A DNA stretch of 64,000 nucleotides. Source: Tsukamurella sp. 1534. GTDB lineage: Bacteria > Actinomycetota > Actinomycetes > Mycobacteriales > Mycobacteriaceae. The position numbers were made by a program, and so were the translations under genes. Of the stretch, positions 10,451 through 19,422 are shown in pieces (the stretch's first letter is position 1; every line of letters starts with the position of its first letter). Under the pieces are notes generated by a model. That model saw only the letters and a list, made by a program, of their open reading frames with translations, had not been told where the DNA came from and ran no database searches. The stretch is from positions 359,206 to 423,205 of the forward strand of contig NZ_HE997626.1 of NCBI RefSeq assembly GCF_000312385.1. The letters run 5' to 3'.

Positions 10451-12004
10451 TCACTGGTCGGCGTCGGCCTCGACGTACCGCGGGAACACGCCCTGCGGCT
10501 TCGGCAGCGCCGTCCCCGGCTTGAGGCGGCCCGCCACGGCCTCGAAGGTCCGCTTGTCGCGGGGCTGCTCCAGCAGGGTCAGCAGTTCCTCCGCCGATTC
10601 CGGCATCACCGGCTGCAGCAGCAGCGCGACCTGCCGGACCACCTCGGCCGTCACGTACAGCACCGTTCCCATGCGTTCCGGGTCGCTCGTCTTGAGCTTC
10701 CACGGCTCCTGCGCGGAGAAGTAGCGGTTCGTCTCGCCCAGCACGTCCCAGATCGCCTCCAGGTACAGGTGCAGGGCCTGGTTCTCGACGTGGCCGCGGA
10801 CGGTCGACAGCAGGCCGTCGGCCCGGGCGAGCAGGGCATCGTCGTCCTGGGTGAACGCGCCGGGCGCCGGCACCGTGCCGTGGCAGTTCTTGTTGATCAT
10901 CGAGAGCGAGCGCTGGGCCAGGTTGCCGAGCTCGTTCGCGAGATCGGCGTTGATCCGGCCCACGATGGCCTCATGGCTGTAGCTGCCGTCCTGGCCGAAG
11001 CTGACCTCGCGGAGCAGGAAGAAGCGCAGCGCGTCGAGGCCGTACTCCTCGATCAGGGCGTACGGATCGACGACGTTGCCGACCGACTTGCTCATCTTCT
11101 CGCCCCTGTTGAACAGGAAGCCGTGCGCGAACACCCGCTCGGGCAGCTCGATGCCGGCGCTCATGAGGAACGCGGGCCAGTAGACCGCGTGGAACCGGAT
11201 GATGTCCTTGCCGATCATCTGCAGCCGCGGCGGCCAGTTCGCGCGGAACCGCTCGGAGTCCGTGTCCGGGTACCCGGCGCCGGTGAGGTAGTTGGTGAGG
11301 GCGTCCACCCACACGTACATCACGTGCTCCGGGTCGCCCGGCACGGGAACGCCCCAGTCGAACGTGGTGCGGCTGATCGAGAGGTCCTTGAGGCCGCCCT
11401 TGATGAAGCTGACGATCTCATTGCGGCGGGTCGCGGGCTCCAGGTAGCCCGGGTGCCGCTCGAACAACTCCAGCAGCTTGTCCTGGTAGGCCGAGAGGCG
11501 GAAGAAGTAGGACGCCTCCTCCGTCCACTCGACGGGGGTGCCGGTGGCGATCGACGCGCGGGTGCCGTCCTCGAGCAGCGAGGTCTCGTCCTCGGCGTAG
11601 TACGCCTCGTCGCGCACCGAGTACCAGCCCGCGAACGTGTCCAGGTAGATGTCGCCGTTCGCGGCCATCTTCTCCCAGATCGCCTGCGACGCCGTGTAGT
11701 GATCGGGGTCCGTGGTGCGGATGAACCGGTCGAAGGTGGACCCGACGGCCCGCTGCAGCGACTCGAACGCCAGCGCGTTGCGGTCGGCCAGGGCCTTGGT
11801 CTCGATGCCCTCCTTCGCCGCGGTTTGCTGCATCTTCAGCCCGTGCTCGTCCGTGCCCGTCAGGAAGAACACGTCGAAACCGTCGAGGCGCTTGAACCGC
11901 GCGATCACGTCGGTGGCGATGTACTCGTAGGCGTGCCCGATGTGCGGCACGCCGTTCGGGTAGGCGATCGCCGTGGTGAGGTAGAAGACTTTGTCTGCAG
12001 CCAT
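10451..12004 (-). CDS. metG: methionyl-tRNA synthetase
   Basis: A class I aminoacyl-tRNA synthetase that charges initiator and elongator tRNA-Met. The 517 residues contain the HIGH motif as HIGHAYEY (about 16-23), the KMSKS motif in [10 protein letters not shown] near 295, and an anticodon-binding helical domain. The C-terminal tRNA-binding domain of longer MetG forms is absent, as in other mycobacterial MetS. Translation starts at ATG 12004. It corresponds to metS (Rv1007c) of the conserved block. The 250-bp spacer upstream holds a copy of a dispersed palindromic repeat. Confidence 0.97.
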   Translation of the reverse strand: MAADKVFYLTTAIAYPNGVPHIGHAYEYIATDVIARFKRLDGFDVFFLTGTDEHGLKMQQTAAKEGIETKALADRNALAFESLQRAVGSTFDRFIRTTDPDHYTASQAIWEKMAANGDIYLDTFAGWYSVRDEAYYAEDETSLLEDGTRASIATGTPVEWTEEASYFFRLSAYQDKLLELFERHPGYLEPATRRNEIVSFIKGGLKDLSISRTTFDWGVPVPGDPEHVMYVWVDALTNYLTGAGYPDTDSERFRANWPPRLQMIGKDIIRFHAVYWPAFLMSAGIELPERVFAHGFLFNRGEKMSKSVGNVVDPYALIEEYGLDALRFFLLREVSFGQDGSYSHEAIVGRINADLANELGNLAQRSLSMINKNCHGTVPAPGAFTQDDDALLARADGLLSTVRGHVENQALHLYLEAIWDVLGETNRYFSAQEPWKLKTSDPERMGTVLYVTAEVVRQVALLLQPVMPESAEELLTLLEQPRDKRTFEAVAGRLKPGTALPKPQGVFPRYVEADADQ

Positions 12005-12082
12005 GGTGCGCTCAGCCTATCGGTGCCCGGCCCCCGGAATCATCCGGGAATCGTCGACGCCCGGGCTGCGGCGCATCCGGCT

Positions 12083-12193
12083 CGCCGCTCCCGGCGGGGA
12101 GAAGGCAGCCCCCACACGATTCGGCCTCCCCCATGAAGCTGCGACCGCGACGCCCAAAAACAACCGGGACGCCTTCTCCCGGCTGGGAGACGG
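12083..12193. repeat. dispersed palindromic repeat, copy A
   Basis: About 110 bp with inverted ends (12083-12105 and 12171-12193; the right end reads GCCTTCTCCCGGCTGGGAGA). The core at about 12112-12170 includes CACACGATTCGGCCTCCCCC and CCCAAAAACAACCGGGAC. It is nearly identical to 62670-62779: I count 4 differences in the 58-bp core. It is non-coding and lies upstream of metG. Confidence 0.8.
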
Positions 12194-12255
12194 AACCCCC
12201 CGGGAACCGACGCCCGACGGCCGCGGGGGCGATGGGGAGGGCGACGGGGCGGGGG

Positions 12256-12582
12256 TCAGCCGGGGAGGAGCCACTCGCCGTGGAACTCCAGGAGATGGTC
12301 GACGGTGGCGGGCACGGGATCGATCGCGATCACGGTGCCGTCGGCGATCAGCTGGAACCGGACGATGGAGTCCCCGTAGGACACGTACACCACGTCGTAG
12401 TCGACGCCGAGGACGCAGGTGTCGTGCGTGGGCTCGGCCGTGGCCATGCGGGCGAACTCCCCGTCGATGGAGAACGCGACGTTGCTGAGCTCGGTCGTAC
12501 CGACGTGGGCCCACGCCAGGCGGCCGCCGAGGGCGGTGCCGCTGTCGAGGGTGACCACGTGTTCGTTCATCTCCTCCACCAT
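12256..12582 (-). CDS. conserved-looking hypothetical protein, 108 aa
   Basis: A small soluble protein of unknown function. The frame is open further upstream, but that part is low-complexity Arg/Ser sequence overlapping pabB. The plausible product starts at MVEEMNEHVV (ATG 12582) or four codons later at 12570, where GGAGG lies just upstream. The sequence looks beta-rich (VLGVDYDVVYVSYGD, IVRFQLIADGTVIAIDP) and ends HGEWLLPG. No family recognised. It is divergent from pabB with about 90 bp between starts. Confidence 0.55.
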   Translation of the reverse strand: MVEEMNEHVVTLDSGTALGGRLAWAHVGTTELSNVAFSIDGEFARMATAEPTHDTCVLGVDYDVVYVSYGDSIVRFQLIADGTVIAIDPVPATVDHLLEFHGEWLLPG

Positions 12583-12670
12583 CCCTCCGCCACCCCCGCG
12601 GAGTCCATAGGTGGATACCCCCAAACCCACCCGGAACCGTTGTGGGCGACCGCCATGACAGGATTGCGCG

Positions 12671-13795
12671 GTGCATCCGGTCGACATGCTGCGTGCGCTG
12701 CGCGCGCGTGGACTGCGCCCCGCGGCGCTCCTCGGCGACTGGGGCCCGTATCGGGCGGTGATCGCGCCCACCCCCGCGCTCGAACCGGGCCGCCCGCCCG
12801 ACGGTGCGCCGTGGCTGGGGCTGATCGGCTATCCCGACGCCACGGGTGACGACCGCCTGGTCCCCGAGGTCGTCGGCGGGCCGCCGGGTCCGCTGCTGCT
12901 GCTCGGCGCCGACGGCCGGTGGACGAGCACCGATCCGTCGTTCGCGATCCCCGCGGCGCCGAGCGCCGGCCGGCCCTGGCGCGCCGCGTGGACGCCGCCG
13001 CACCGCGGCGACCACCGCGCGGCCGTGCTCGCCTGCCAGGAGGCGATCCGCGCGGGCGACGTGTACCAGGTGAACGTGTGCACCCGGTTCGACGGGACGC
13101 TCGACGGGGACCCGCTGGACCTGTTCGCCGACATCGCCCGCCGCACCGCGCCCACGAAGGCCGCGTACCTGGAGGGCGACTGGGGCGCGGTGGCCTCCTT
13201 CTCCCCCGAGACCTTCCTCACCGAGCGCGGCGGGCTGCTCACCGAGCGGCCGATCAAGGGGACGCTGCCCCTCGCCGAGCCGCCGGAACGGTTGCGCGCC
13301 AGTACCAAGGACGTCGCGGAGAACGTGATGATCGTGGACCTCGTGCGCAACGACCTGAGCCGCGTGGCCGCGACCGGCACCGTGCGCACCCCGCGGCTGC
13401 TCAGCGTGGACCCCGCGCCCGGCGTGTGGCACCTCGTCTCCACGGTGACCGCGGAGCAGCGGCCCGGAATCACCCGAGCGGAGCTGCTGGACGCCACCTT
13501 CCCGCCGGCGTCCGTCACGGGCACACCGAAACTCGCGGCCCGGGAACGGATCATCCAGTGGGAGAAGCACACCCGGGGGACGTACTGCGGCGCCATCGGG
13601 ATCGACCACCCCGCAACGGGACTCGATCTCAATGTGGCGATCCGCACCGTCGAGGCCCGGGACGGGCGGCTGCGGCTCGGCGTGGGCGGCGGCATCACCA
13701 TCGATTCGGAGCCCGGCGCCGAATGGCGCGAGTGCCTGCACAAGGCGTCCTCCATCGTCGGCGAGCCGATCGCGGAGAACCACCCGGACGGGTGA
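12671..13795 (+). CDS. pabB: aminodeoxychorismate synthase component I
   Basis: Chorismate-binding enzyme that, with a PabA glutaminase, turns chorismate into 4-amino-4-deoxychorismate for folate synthesis. The 374-residue protein carries the chorismate-binding core: GDVYQVNVCTRF, the PIKGTLPL motif (Lys as in PabB rather than the Ala typical of anthranilate synthase), ENVMIVDLVRNDLSR, PPASVTGTPK and YCGAIGI. The N-terminal lobe is short. The GTG start at 12671 has no clear ribosome-binding site; AGGAT 6 nt upstream may be a -10 of a leaderless message. It corresponds to Rv1005c and is convergent with rsmI. Confidence 0.93.
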   Translation: MHPVDMLRALRARGLRPAALLGDWGPYRAVIAPTPALEPGRPPDGAPWLGLIGYPDATGDDRLVPEVVGGPPGPLLLLGADGRWTSTDPSFAIPAAPSAGRPWRAAWTPPHRGDHRAAVLACQEAIRAGDVYQVNVCTRFDGTLDGDPLDLFADIARRTAPTKAAYLEGDWGAVASFSPETFLTERGGLLTERPIKGTLPLAEPPERLRASTKDVAENVMIVDLVRNDLSRVAATGTVRTPRLLSVDPAPGVWHLVSTVTAEQRPGITRAELLDATFPPASVTGTPKLAARERIIQWEKHTRGTYCGAIGIDHPATGLDLNVAIRTVEARDGRLRLGVGGGITIDSEPGAEWRECLHKASSIVGEPIAENHPDG

Positions 13796-13823
13796 CGCCA
13801 CCGGCCCGGCGGGCGGCGAGCGC

Positions 13824-14672
13824 TCAGCGGGCGGCGAGCGCCGCCTCGTAGAGCTCCCGCTTGGACGCGCCCGTCGCCTTCGCGACGGCGGCGCACGCGT
13901 CCTTGAGCCGCTCCCCCGCCTCGACCCGGCGCAGCACCTCGCCCACGTGGTCCTCGGGGTCGGCGGAGGTGGGCGCGGCGCCGGCGATGACGACGGTGAT
14001 CTCGCCCCGCACCCCGTCGGCCGCCCACGCCGCGAGCTCGCCGAGCGGCCCGCGCCGCACCTCCTCGTAGGTCTTGGTCAGCTCCCGGCACACCGCGGCC
14101 CGACGGTCCGCGCCCAGCACGTCCGCCGCGTCGGCGAGGGTGTCGGCCAAGCGGTGCGGCGATTCGAAGAACACACAGGCCCGCCGCTCGGCGACGAGCT
14201 CCTCCAGCCAGGACCGTCGCGCCCCCGATTTGCGGGGCGCGAAGCCGTCGAAGCAGAACCGCTCGACGGGCAGCCCGGACAGCGCCAGCGCCGTGGTCAC
14301 GGCCGACGGCCCGGGCAAGCAAGTGACGCGATGGCCGGCCTCGACGCAGGCGGCGACCAGCCGGTAGCCGGGGTCGGAGACGGACGGCATCCCGGCGTCG
14401 GTGATCAGCAGCACCGTCTCCCCGGACGCGAGCGCGTCGAGGAGCTGCGGGATGCGGCCCTGCTCGTTGTGGTCGTAGAAGCTGAGCACCCGGCCGGCGA
14501 TCTCGACGTCGAGCGACGCGGCGAGGGACCGCGCGCGGCGGGTGTCCTCGGCGGCCACGACATCGGCGGAGCCCAGCGCGGCGATCAGGCGCGCGGTCGC
14601 ATCACCCGGGTTGCCCATGGGCACCCCCGCGACGATCAGCCGCCCGGCTCCCGCCACCGCGCCGTCGTGCAC
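13824..14672 (-). CDS. rsmI: 16S rRNA (cytidine1402-2'-O)-methyltransferase
   Basis: RsmI methylates C1402 in the decoding centre of 16S rRNA with SAM. Seen in about 282 residues: the tetrapyrrole-methylase-fold start (GRLIVAGVPMGNPGDAT), AEDTRRARSL, SFYDHNEQGRIPQLL, TDAGMPSVSDPGYRLV, the LPGPSAVTTALALSGLP loop, and the C-terminal ASKRELYEAAL helix. The frame is open far beyond the gene, but homology begins at GTG 14672 or GTG 14657. It is divergent from pmt by only 30 bp, the Rv1003/Rv1002c arrangement. Confidence 0.93.
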   Translation of the reverse strand: MHDGAVAGAGRLIVAGVPMGNPGDATARLIAALGSADVVAAEDTRRARSLAASLDVEIAGRVLSFYDHNEQGRIPQLLDALASGETVLLITDAGMPSVSDPGYRLVAACVEAGHRVTCLPGPSAVTTALALSGLPVERFCFDGFAPRKSGARRSWLEELVAERRACVFFESPHRLADTLADAADVLGADRRAAVCRELTKTYEEVRRGPLGELAAWAADGVRGEITVVIAGAAPTSADPEDHVGEVLRRVEAGERLKDACAAVAKATGASKRELYEAALAAR

Positions 14673-14698
14673 TCCCGGGGATCCCACACGTGACACCC

Positions 14699-14704
14699 TA
14701 CGAT
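14699..14704 (+). promoter_or_regulatory. candidate -10 element of a leaderless pmt transcript
   Basis: TACGAT ends 7 nt before GTG 14712, which would then be close to the transcription start. No Shine-Dalgarno is present. This favours GTG 14712 over ATG 14703 as the real start. Confidence 0.45.
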
Positions 14705-16307
14705 GGGGCGCGTGACCGCACTGGCAACGCCCGCTCCCGAGCGCCCCCCAGTACGCGCCACCGTGAGTCCCGGCCCCACGCTGCCGCCCGCGGTGTTCGG
14801 CGCGACCGACCGGGCGTTCGGCTGGGTGGTCACCCTGGTGGTCACCGGCATCGCCGCCGCGACCAGGTTCTTCACACTGGGCTATCCGAGCAACGACGGG
14901 TTCATCGGCAGCCGGCCCGTGCAGACCCCGGTGTTCGACGAGAAGCACTACGCGCCGCAGGCGTGGCAGGTGCTGGACAGCGGCCGGTGGATCGAGGACA
15001 ACCCCGGCTTCGGGCTGATCGTGCATCCGCCCGTGGCGAAGCAGATGATCGCGGTCGGCGAGTGGCTGTTCGGCTACGGCCCGATGGGCTGGCGGTTCAT
15101 GTCCGCGGTGTGCGGCACACTCCTGGTGTTCCTGGTGGTCCGGGCGGCGCGGCGGCTGGCGCGGTCCACGCTGATCGGCGGGCTCGCCGGCCTCTTCCTC
15201 GTGTGCGACGGCCTCACCATGGTGTCCTCGCGGGTCGCGCTGCTCGACATCTTCCTGGTGTTCTTCGGGTTCGCGGCGTTCTCGCTGATCCTGGTGGATC
15301 GCGATCAGATGCGGGAGCGGTTCCACCGGGCGGCCGAACAGGGCCGGATCGAGGACTCCCCGTACGGCCCGCGACTGGGTTTCCGCTGGTGGCGGTTCTC
15401 GGCCGCGCTCATGGTGGGCCTGGCGTGCGGCGTGAAGTGGTCCGGCGCGTACTTCCTCATCGGCATCCTGGTGCTGTCGCTGGCGTTCGACGTGGCCAAT
15501 CGCCGGCAGTACGGGGTGCTGCGGCCGTGGAAGGGCGTGCTGGTGCGCGACCTGGTCCCGTCGGGCATGTCCCTGGCGGTGCTGCCCGTGCTGGTGTACC
15601 TGGGAACCTTCTGGTCGTGGTTCGCCTCGGAGACGGCCGTGTTCCGGTACGCCGTGGGCAATCAGGTGCCCGAGGGCGGGATGTTCGGCTGGGTGCCGGC
15701 CGCCCTGCGCTCGCTGATCTACTACGAGCAGACGATCCTCGGCTTCCACGACAGCCTGACCAATTCGGCGGGCAATCACCACCCGTGGGAGTCCAAGCCG
15801 TGGACGTGGCCGATGGGCCTGCGGCCCATGCTGTACCACTACACGAACGACCAGGCTCAGGGCATGTGCGGCGACGGGCCGTGCGTGCGGGCGGTGATGG
15901 CGGTGGGCACCCCGGCGCTCACCTGGATCGCGATCCCGGTGGTGCTGTGGGCGCTGTGGAAGGCGGTCGTCAAGCGGGACTGGGCGTACGCCGCGCCGGT
16001 CCTCATGTACCTGGTGACGTTCCTGCCGTGGTTCCTCAACCTGGACCGGCAGATGTACTACTTCTACGCGCTCACCCTGATGCCGTTCCTCTGCATCATG
16101 ATCGCGCTGATCTGCCGGGAGGTACTGGGGCTCGACGGGCGCGCCCGGTACTTCGGGTTCGAGCGGCTGCAGTTGGGCCGCTGGCTGGTGGTCATCTACG
16201 CGACCATCGTGGTGCTCAACTTCGCCTGGCTGTGGCCGATCCTCACCGCGACGCCGATCCCCGTGTGGTGGTGGCGGCTCGAACTGTGGTTGCCCAGTTG
16301 GCAGTAG
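14703..16307 (+). CDS. pmt: protein O-mannosyltransferase (GT39)
   Basis: A polytopic membrane enzyme that transfers mannose from polyprenyl-phosphomannose to Ser/Thr of secreted proteins during Sec export. Its 534 residues show many hydrophobic helices, the catalytic acidic pair of GT39 in the first outside loop (VFDEKHYAPQAW), a second conserved stretch with IVHPPVAKQ, and the C-terminal WFLNLDRQMYYFYALTLMPF. The start is ATG 14703 or more likely GTG 14712 (see the -10 element). It is the homologue of Rv1002c and is convergent with an MFS gene. Its products would include the lipoproteins and Ser/Thr/Pro-rich exported proteins in this window (inference). Confidence 0.93.
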   Translation: MGRVTALATPAPERPPVRATVSPGPTLPPAVFGATDRAFGWVVTLVVTGIAAATRFFTLGYPSNDGFIGSRPVQTPVFDEKHYAPQAWQVLDSGRWIEDNPGFGLIVHPPVAKQMIAVGEWLFGYGPMGWRFMSAVCGTLLVFLVVRAARRLARSTLIGGLAGLFLVCDGLTMVSSRVALLDIFLVFFGFAAFSLILVDRDQMRERFHRAAEQGRIEDSPYGPRLGFRWWRFSAALMVGLACGVKWSGAYFLIGILVLSLAFDVANRRQYGVLRPWKGVLVRDLVPSGMSLAVLPVLVYLGTFWSWFASETAVFRYAVGNQVPEGGMFGWVPAALRSLIYYEQTILGFHDSLTNSAGNHHPWESKPWTWPMGLRPMLYHYTNDQAQGMCGDGPCVRAVMAVGTPALTWIAIPVVLWALWKAVVKRDWAYAAPVLMYLVTFLPWFLNLDRQMYYFYALTLMPFLCIMIALICREVLGLDGRARYFGFERLQLGRWLVVIYATIVVLNFAWLWPILTATPIPVWWWRLELWLPSWQ

Positions 16308-16334
16308 GCACCTCGGCGCCCCGTCGGGATCGCG

Positions 16335-17582
16335 TCAGCGCACGGCGGCGGATCCGTGCGGAGCGCGCGTCTCCCGCGCCATGAGCCAGGCGGCGGCGGC
16401 GAGGACGCACAGGACGCCGGTGACGGCGAAGGCCCAGAAGAAGCCGAAGTACTGCGCGATCGCGCCGGCGATGAGCGGGCCGGTGATGGTGCCGGTGTCC
16501 TGCGCCATCTGATAGGCCGACAGGGCGCCGCCGCTGCGGCCGCGGCCCTGCAGCACGTCGGCGAGGGAGGCCTGGATGGTCGGGGCGACGAGGCCGGTCC
16601 CGATCCCGGCGACGACGGTGACCGCGAACGCGATCAGCACGGAGTCCGAGAGCCCGAGAGCGACGGTGCTCGCCGCCACCACGATCAGACCCGTCACGAG
16701 GAACGGCCTGCGGCCGTACCGGTCGGACGCGCGGCCCGCGGGGAACATGGCCAGCACGTCGCCCGCGGCGTAGGCGGCGAGCGCGTATCCGGCGATGGCG
16801 GCCTCCTGGTGCAGCACCTCCGCGAAGAACAGCGGCAGCAACGACACCCGCATCGAGTACACCCAACCGAAGACGACGGCCGTGAACAGCGCCGCCCGGT
16901 AGGCGGTGTCCCGGAGCGCTTCGCGCACCGTCGTTCCCGGTTCGCCGGACTCCTCCGACCGGCCGGCCAGGGAGCTGCCCCGCAGCGCGATCCCCACGAC
17001 GAGGGTGGCGATCACCAGGGCCACGGAGTACACGATGAACGGCACCTTGAGCCCGAAGCCCACCAGGGCGCCGCCGAGCAGCGGCCCGCAGATGCCGCCG
17101 AGCACGAAACTCGAGGAGTAGACGCCGCTCACGCGGCCGCGGATGTCCGGCGGCGCGATGCGGATCATCAGGCCCATGGCCGAGACCGTGAACATCACCG
17201 AGCCGACGCCGCCGAGGCCGCGCAGCACGATGAGCTGCCAGTAGGTCTGCGCGAACGCCACGGCGAGGGTGGACGCGGCCACGATGAGCAGGCCCGCCAT
17301 GTAGATCCAGCGCTCCCCCGCCCATTTCACCAGCGGGCCGGTGGCCGGCGCGAACGCGAGCCGCATGATCGCGAACGCGCTGACCACCGCGGAGGCGGCC
17401 GTCACGCCCACGTTGAAGGTGAGCGCGAACGCGGGCAACGCGGGCGCCACCACGCCGTAGCCCAGCGCGATCACGAAGCTCGCCGCGACCAGGACCCAGA
17501 CCTCGGCGGGTACCTTCTGGCGCTGCGCCGGCGGCGCTTCGTGTGACTGATCCGAGGGATCGGAGGAAGCTGCTGAGGTCAC
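16335..17582 (-). CDS. major facilitator superfamily transporter
   Basis: A 415-residue membrane transporter with about 12 hydrophobic helices. Visible signatures are the loop 2-3 region LVKWAGERWIYMAGL, the central long loop (SSLAGRSEESGEPG) and PAGRASDRYGRRPFLVTGL in the second half, all typical of the drug:H+ antiporter and multidrug efflux type. Substrate unknown. The only sensible start is GTG 17582; no Shine-Dalgarno is present, but GATACT ends 6 nt before it, so the message is probably leaderless. A perfect 21-bp palindrome covers the start codon, so a repressor is expected. Confidence 0.88.
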   Translation of the reverse strand: MTSAASSDPSDQSHEAPPAQRQKVPAEVWVLVAASFVIALGYGVVAPALPAFALTFNVGVTAASAVVSAFAIMRLAFAPATGPLVKWAGERWIYMAGLLIVAASTLAVAFAQTYWQLIVLRGLGGVGSVMFTVSAMGLMIRIAPPDIRGRVSGVYSSSFVLGGICGPLLGGALVGFGLKVPFIVYSVALVIATLVVGIALRGSSLAGRSEESGEPGTTVREALRDTAYRAALFTAVVFGWVYSMRVSLLPLFFAEVLHQEAAIAGYALAAYAAGDVLAMFPAGRASDRYGRRPFLVTGLIVVAASTVALGLSDSVLIAFAVTVVAGIGTGLVAPTIQASLADVLQGRGRSGGALSAYQMAQDTGTITGPLIAGAIAQYFGFFWAFAVTGVLCVLAAAAWLMARETRAPHGSAAVR

Positions 17583-17590
17583 CTCAGCAG
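17570..17590. promoter_or_regulatory. perfect palindrome over the MFS start codon (candidate repressor operator)
   Basis: Arms CTGCTGAGGT (17570-17579) and ACCTCAGCAG (17581-17590) flank one central base. The palindrome covers the GTG start and part of the presumed -10, an ideal position for a repressor of the leaderless MFS transcript. Confidence 0.65.
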
Positions 17591-17674
17591 TATCCGCTAA
17601 GAACGCGTCAAGACCCGCATGGGGGCCGTTAACGGAACGCGATTCCGGGCCGCGGCGGTGGTCCAGTGGAGCCC

Positions 17675-17764
17675 ATGGACATCTCCAACGCGCTGGCCCT
17701 GGCCGCGACGATCCTCACCCTCGGGTACCTGCTGTACGCCCTGCTGCGCCCGGAGCAGTTCTGA
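17675..17764 (+). CDS. kdpF: K+-transporting ATPase small subunit KdpF
   Basis: A 29-residue single-helix peptide, [20 protein letters not shown] followed by YALLRPEQF. Length, the Gly-Tyr-Leu centre and the Arg-Pro-Glu-x-Phe end are those of KdpF, which stabilises the KdpABC complex. GTGGAG precedes the ATG. Its stop codon overlaps the kdpA start by one base (TGATG). Confidence 0.93.
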   Translation: MDISNALALAATILTLGYLLYALLRPEQF

Positions 17765-19422
17765 TGGGCGAGACCCCGGCGGGGCTGCTCACGATCGTCA
17801 CCCTGGTGGCGGCGCTGGCCATCGCGTACCGGCCGCTGGGCGACTACCTCGCGCACGTGGTCACGACGCCGAAGCACTGGCGGGTGGAGAGGGCCGTGTA
17901 CCGGCTGGTGGGCGCCGACCCCGACGCAGAACAGGGGCACCGCACCTACGCGATCGCCGCGCTCGCGTTCAGCGCGGTGAGCATCGTGGCGCTCACCGCG
18001 ATCCTGCTGGCGCAGGGCCTGCTGCCGGGCGTGCACCCGAAGCAGTGGCGGATCGACGAGGCGCTCAACACCGCGATCTCCTTCGTCACCAACACCAACT
18101 GGCAGTGGTACTCCGGGGAATCCGCGATGAACCTGGTGGCGCAGGCGGTCGGCCTCGCGGTGCAGAACTTCGTCTCGGCCGCCGTGGGCATCGCGGTCGC
18201 CGTGGCCCTGATCCGCGGTTTCGTCCGCTCCCGCACCGACCGGTTGGGCAACTTCTGGGTGGACCTGACCCGGATCACCTTGCGGGTGCTGCTGCCGATC
18301 GCCGCCGTGGGTGCCGTGATCCTCATGGCCCAGGGCGTGGTGCAGACACTGTGGCAGCAGCGCGAGGTGGACACGATCGCGGGCGGCAAGCAGGTGCTGA
18401 CCGGTGGACTGGTCGCCTCGCAGGAGGTGATCAAGCTGCTCGGCACGAACGGCGGCGGCTACTTCAACGCCAACTCCGCGCACGCCTTCGAGAACCCGAC
18501 GGCCGCGACCAACCTGTTCCAGATCTTCCTCATCCTGCTCATCCCGGTGGCCATGCCGCGGATGCTGGGCACGCTGGTGGGCAGCAACCGGCACGGCTAC
18601 GCGATCCTCGGCGCGATGGGCGTGATCTTCTCGATCTCCCTCGCGATCTCGGTGGCCTCCCAGCTCGGCGGGCAGGGAACCGCGACCCGCGCCGCGGGCG
18701 GCGCCCTCGAAGGACAGGAGCTGCGCATCGGGCAGTGGGGCACCGCGCTGTTCGCGACCGCCACCACCAGCACGTCGACGGGCGCCGTGGACGCGGCGCA
18801 CGACAGCCTCACCCCGGGCGCCGGCGGCGCCGCGCTGGTGAACATGCTGCTCGGCGAGATCAGCCCGGGCGGTGTGGGTTCCGGCCTGTACGGGATGCTC
18901 GTGATCGCCGTGCTCACGGTGTTCCTGTGCGGGCTCATGGTGGGCCGCACCCCGGAGTACCTGGGCAAGAAGATCGGCCGCCGGGAGATCACCCTGGCCG
19001 CGCTGTACATCCTGGTGATGCCGGCGCTGGTGCTGGTCGGCACGGCGGCCACCGTCGTCCAGGAGCAGGGCGTGGCCGCCATGACCAACGACGGCGCGCA
19101 CGGCCTGTCCGAGGTGCTCTACGCCTACGCCTCCGCATCGAACAACAACGGCAGCGCGTTCGCGGGACTGGCCGTGGACACGCCGTGGTTCAACTACACG
19201 CTCGGCGCTGCGATGCTGCTCGGCCGGTTCGTGCCCATGGTCGCCGTTCTCGCGCTGGCCGGCGCTCTCGCGCAACAGCATCCGGTGCCCGCCACGTCGG
19301 GCACCATCCCCACCCACCGCCCGCTGTTCGTGGGCCTCACCGTGGGCGTCGTGGTCCTGGTGGCCGGACTGACCTTCGTCCCCGCCCTCGCGCTCGCACC
19401 GATCTCGGAGGTCACTCGATGA
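17764..19422 (+). CDS. kdpA: K+-transporting ATPase potassium-binding subunit KdpA
   Basis: The ion-conducting subunit of the high-affinity Kdp pump, related to SKT-type channels. The 552 residues give about ten helices and the repeated selectivity-filter loops, including [44 protein letters not shown] and [13 protein letters not shown]. Length is normal. The ATG overlaps the kdpF stop and the TGA overlaps the kdpB ATG (ATGA), so the operon is translationally coupled. Confidence 0.97.
   Translation: MGETPAGLLTIVTLVAALAIAYRPLGDYLAHVVTTPKHWRVERAVYRLVGADPDAEQGHRTYAIAALAFSAVSIVALTAILLAQGLLPGVHPKQWRIDEALNTAISFVTNTNWQWYSGESAMNLVAQAVGLAVQNFVSAAVGIAVAVALIRGFVRSRTDRLGNFWVDLTRITLRVLLPIAAVGAVILMAQGVVQTLWQQREVDTIAGGKQVLTGGLVASQEVIKLLGTNGGGYFNANSAHAFENPTAATNLFQIFLILLIPVAMPRMLGTLVGSNRHGYAILGAMGVIFSISLAISVASQLGGQGTATRAAGGALEGQELRIGQWGTALFATATTSTSTGAVDAAHDSLTPGAGGAALVNMLLGEISPGGVGSGLYGMLVIAVLTVFLCGLMVGRTPEYLGKKIGRREITLAALYILVMPALVLVGTAATVVQEQGVAAMTNDGAHGLSEVLYAYASASNNNGSAFAGLAVDTPWFNYTLGAAMLLGRFVPMVAVLALAGALAQQHPVPATSGTIPTHRPLFVGLTVGVVVLVAGLTFVPALALAPISEVTR

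Noticed and set aside
14673-15839. N-terminal extension of rsmI to 671 residues
   Set aside because: The extension is antisense to pmt and His/Arg/Gln-rich without homology. RsmI homology begins at about 14660.
17619-19418. Long open frame upstream of and in phase with kdpB
   Set aside because: It is the shadow of kdpA in a GC-rich genome. KdpB homology starts at ATG 19419 with an ATGA overlap, and the upstream translation has no KdpB or other family signature.
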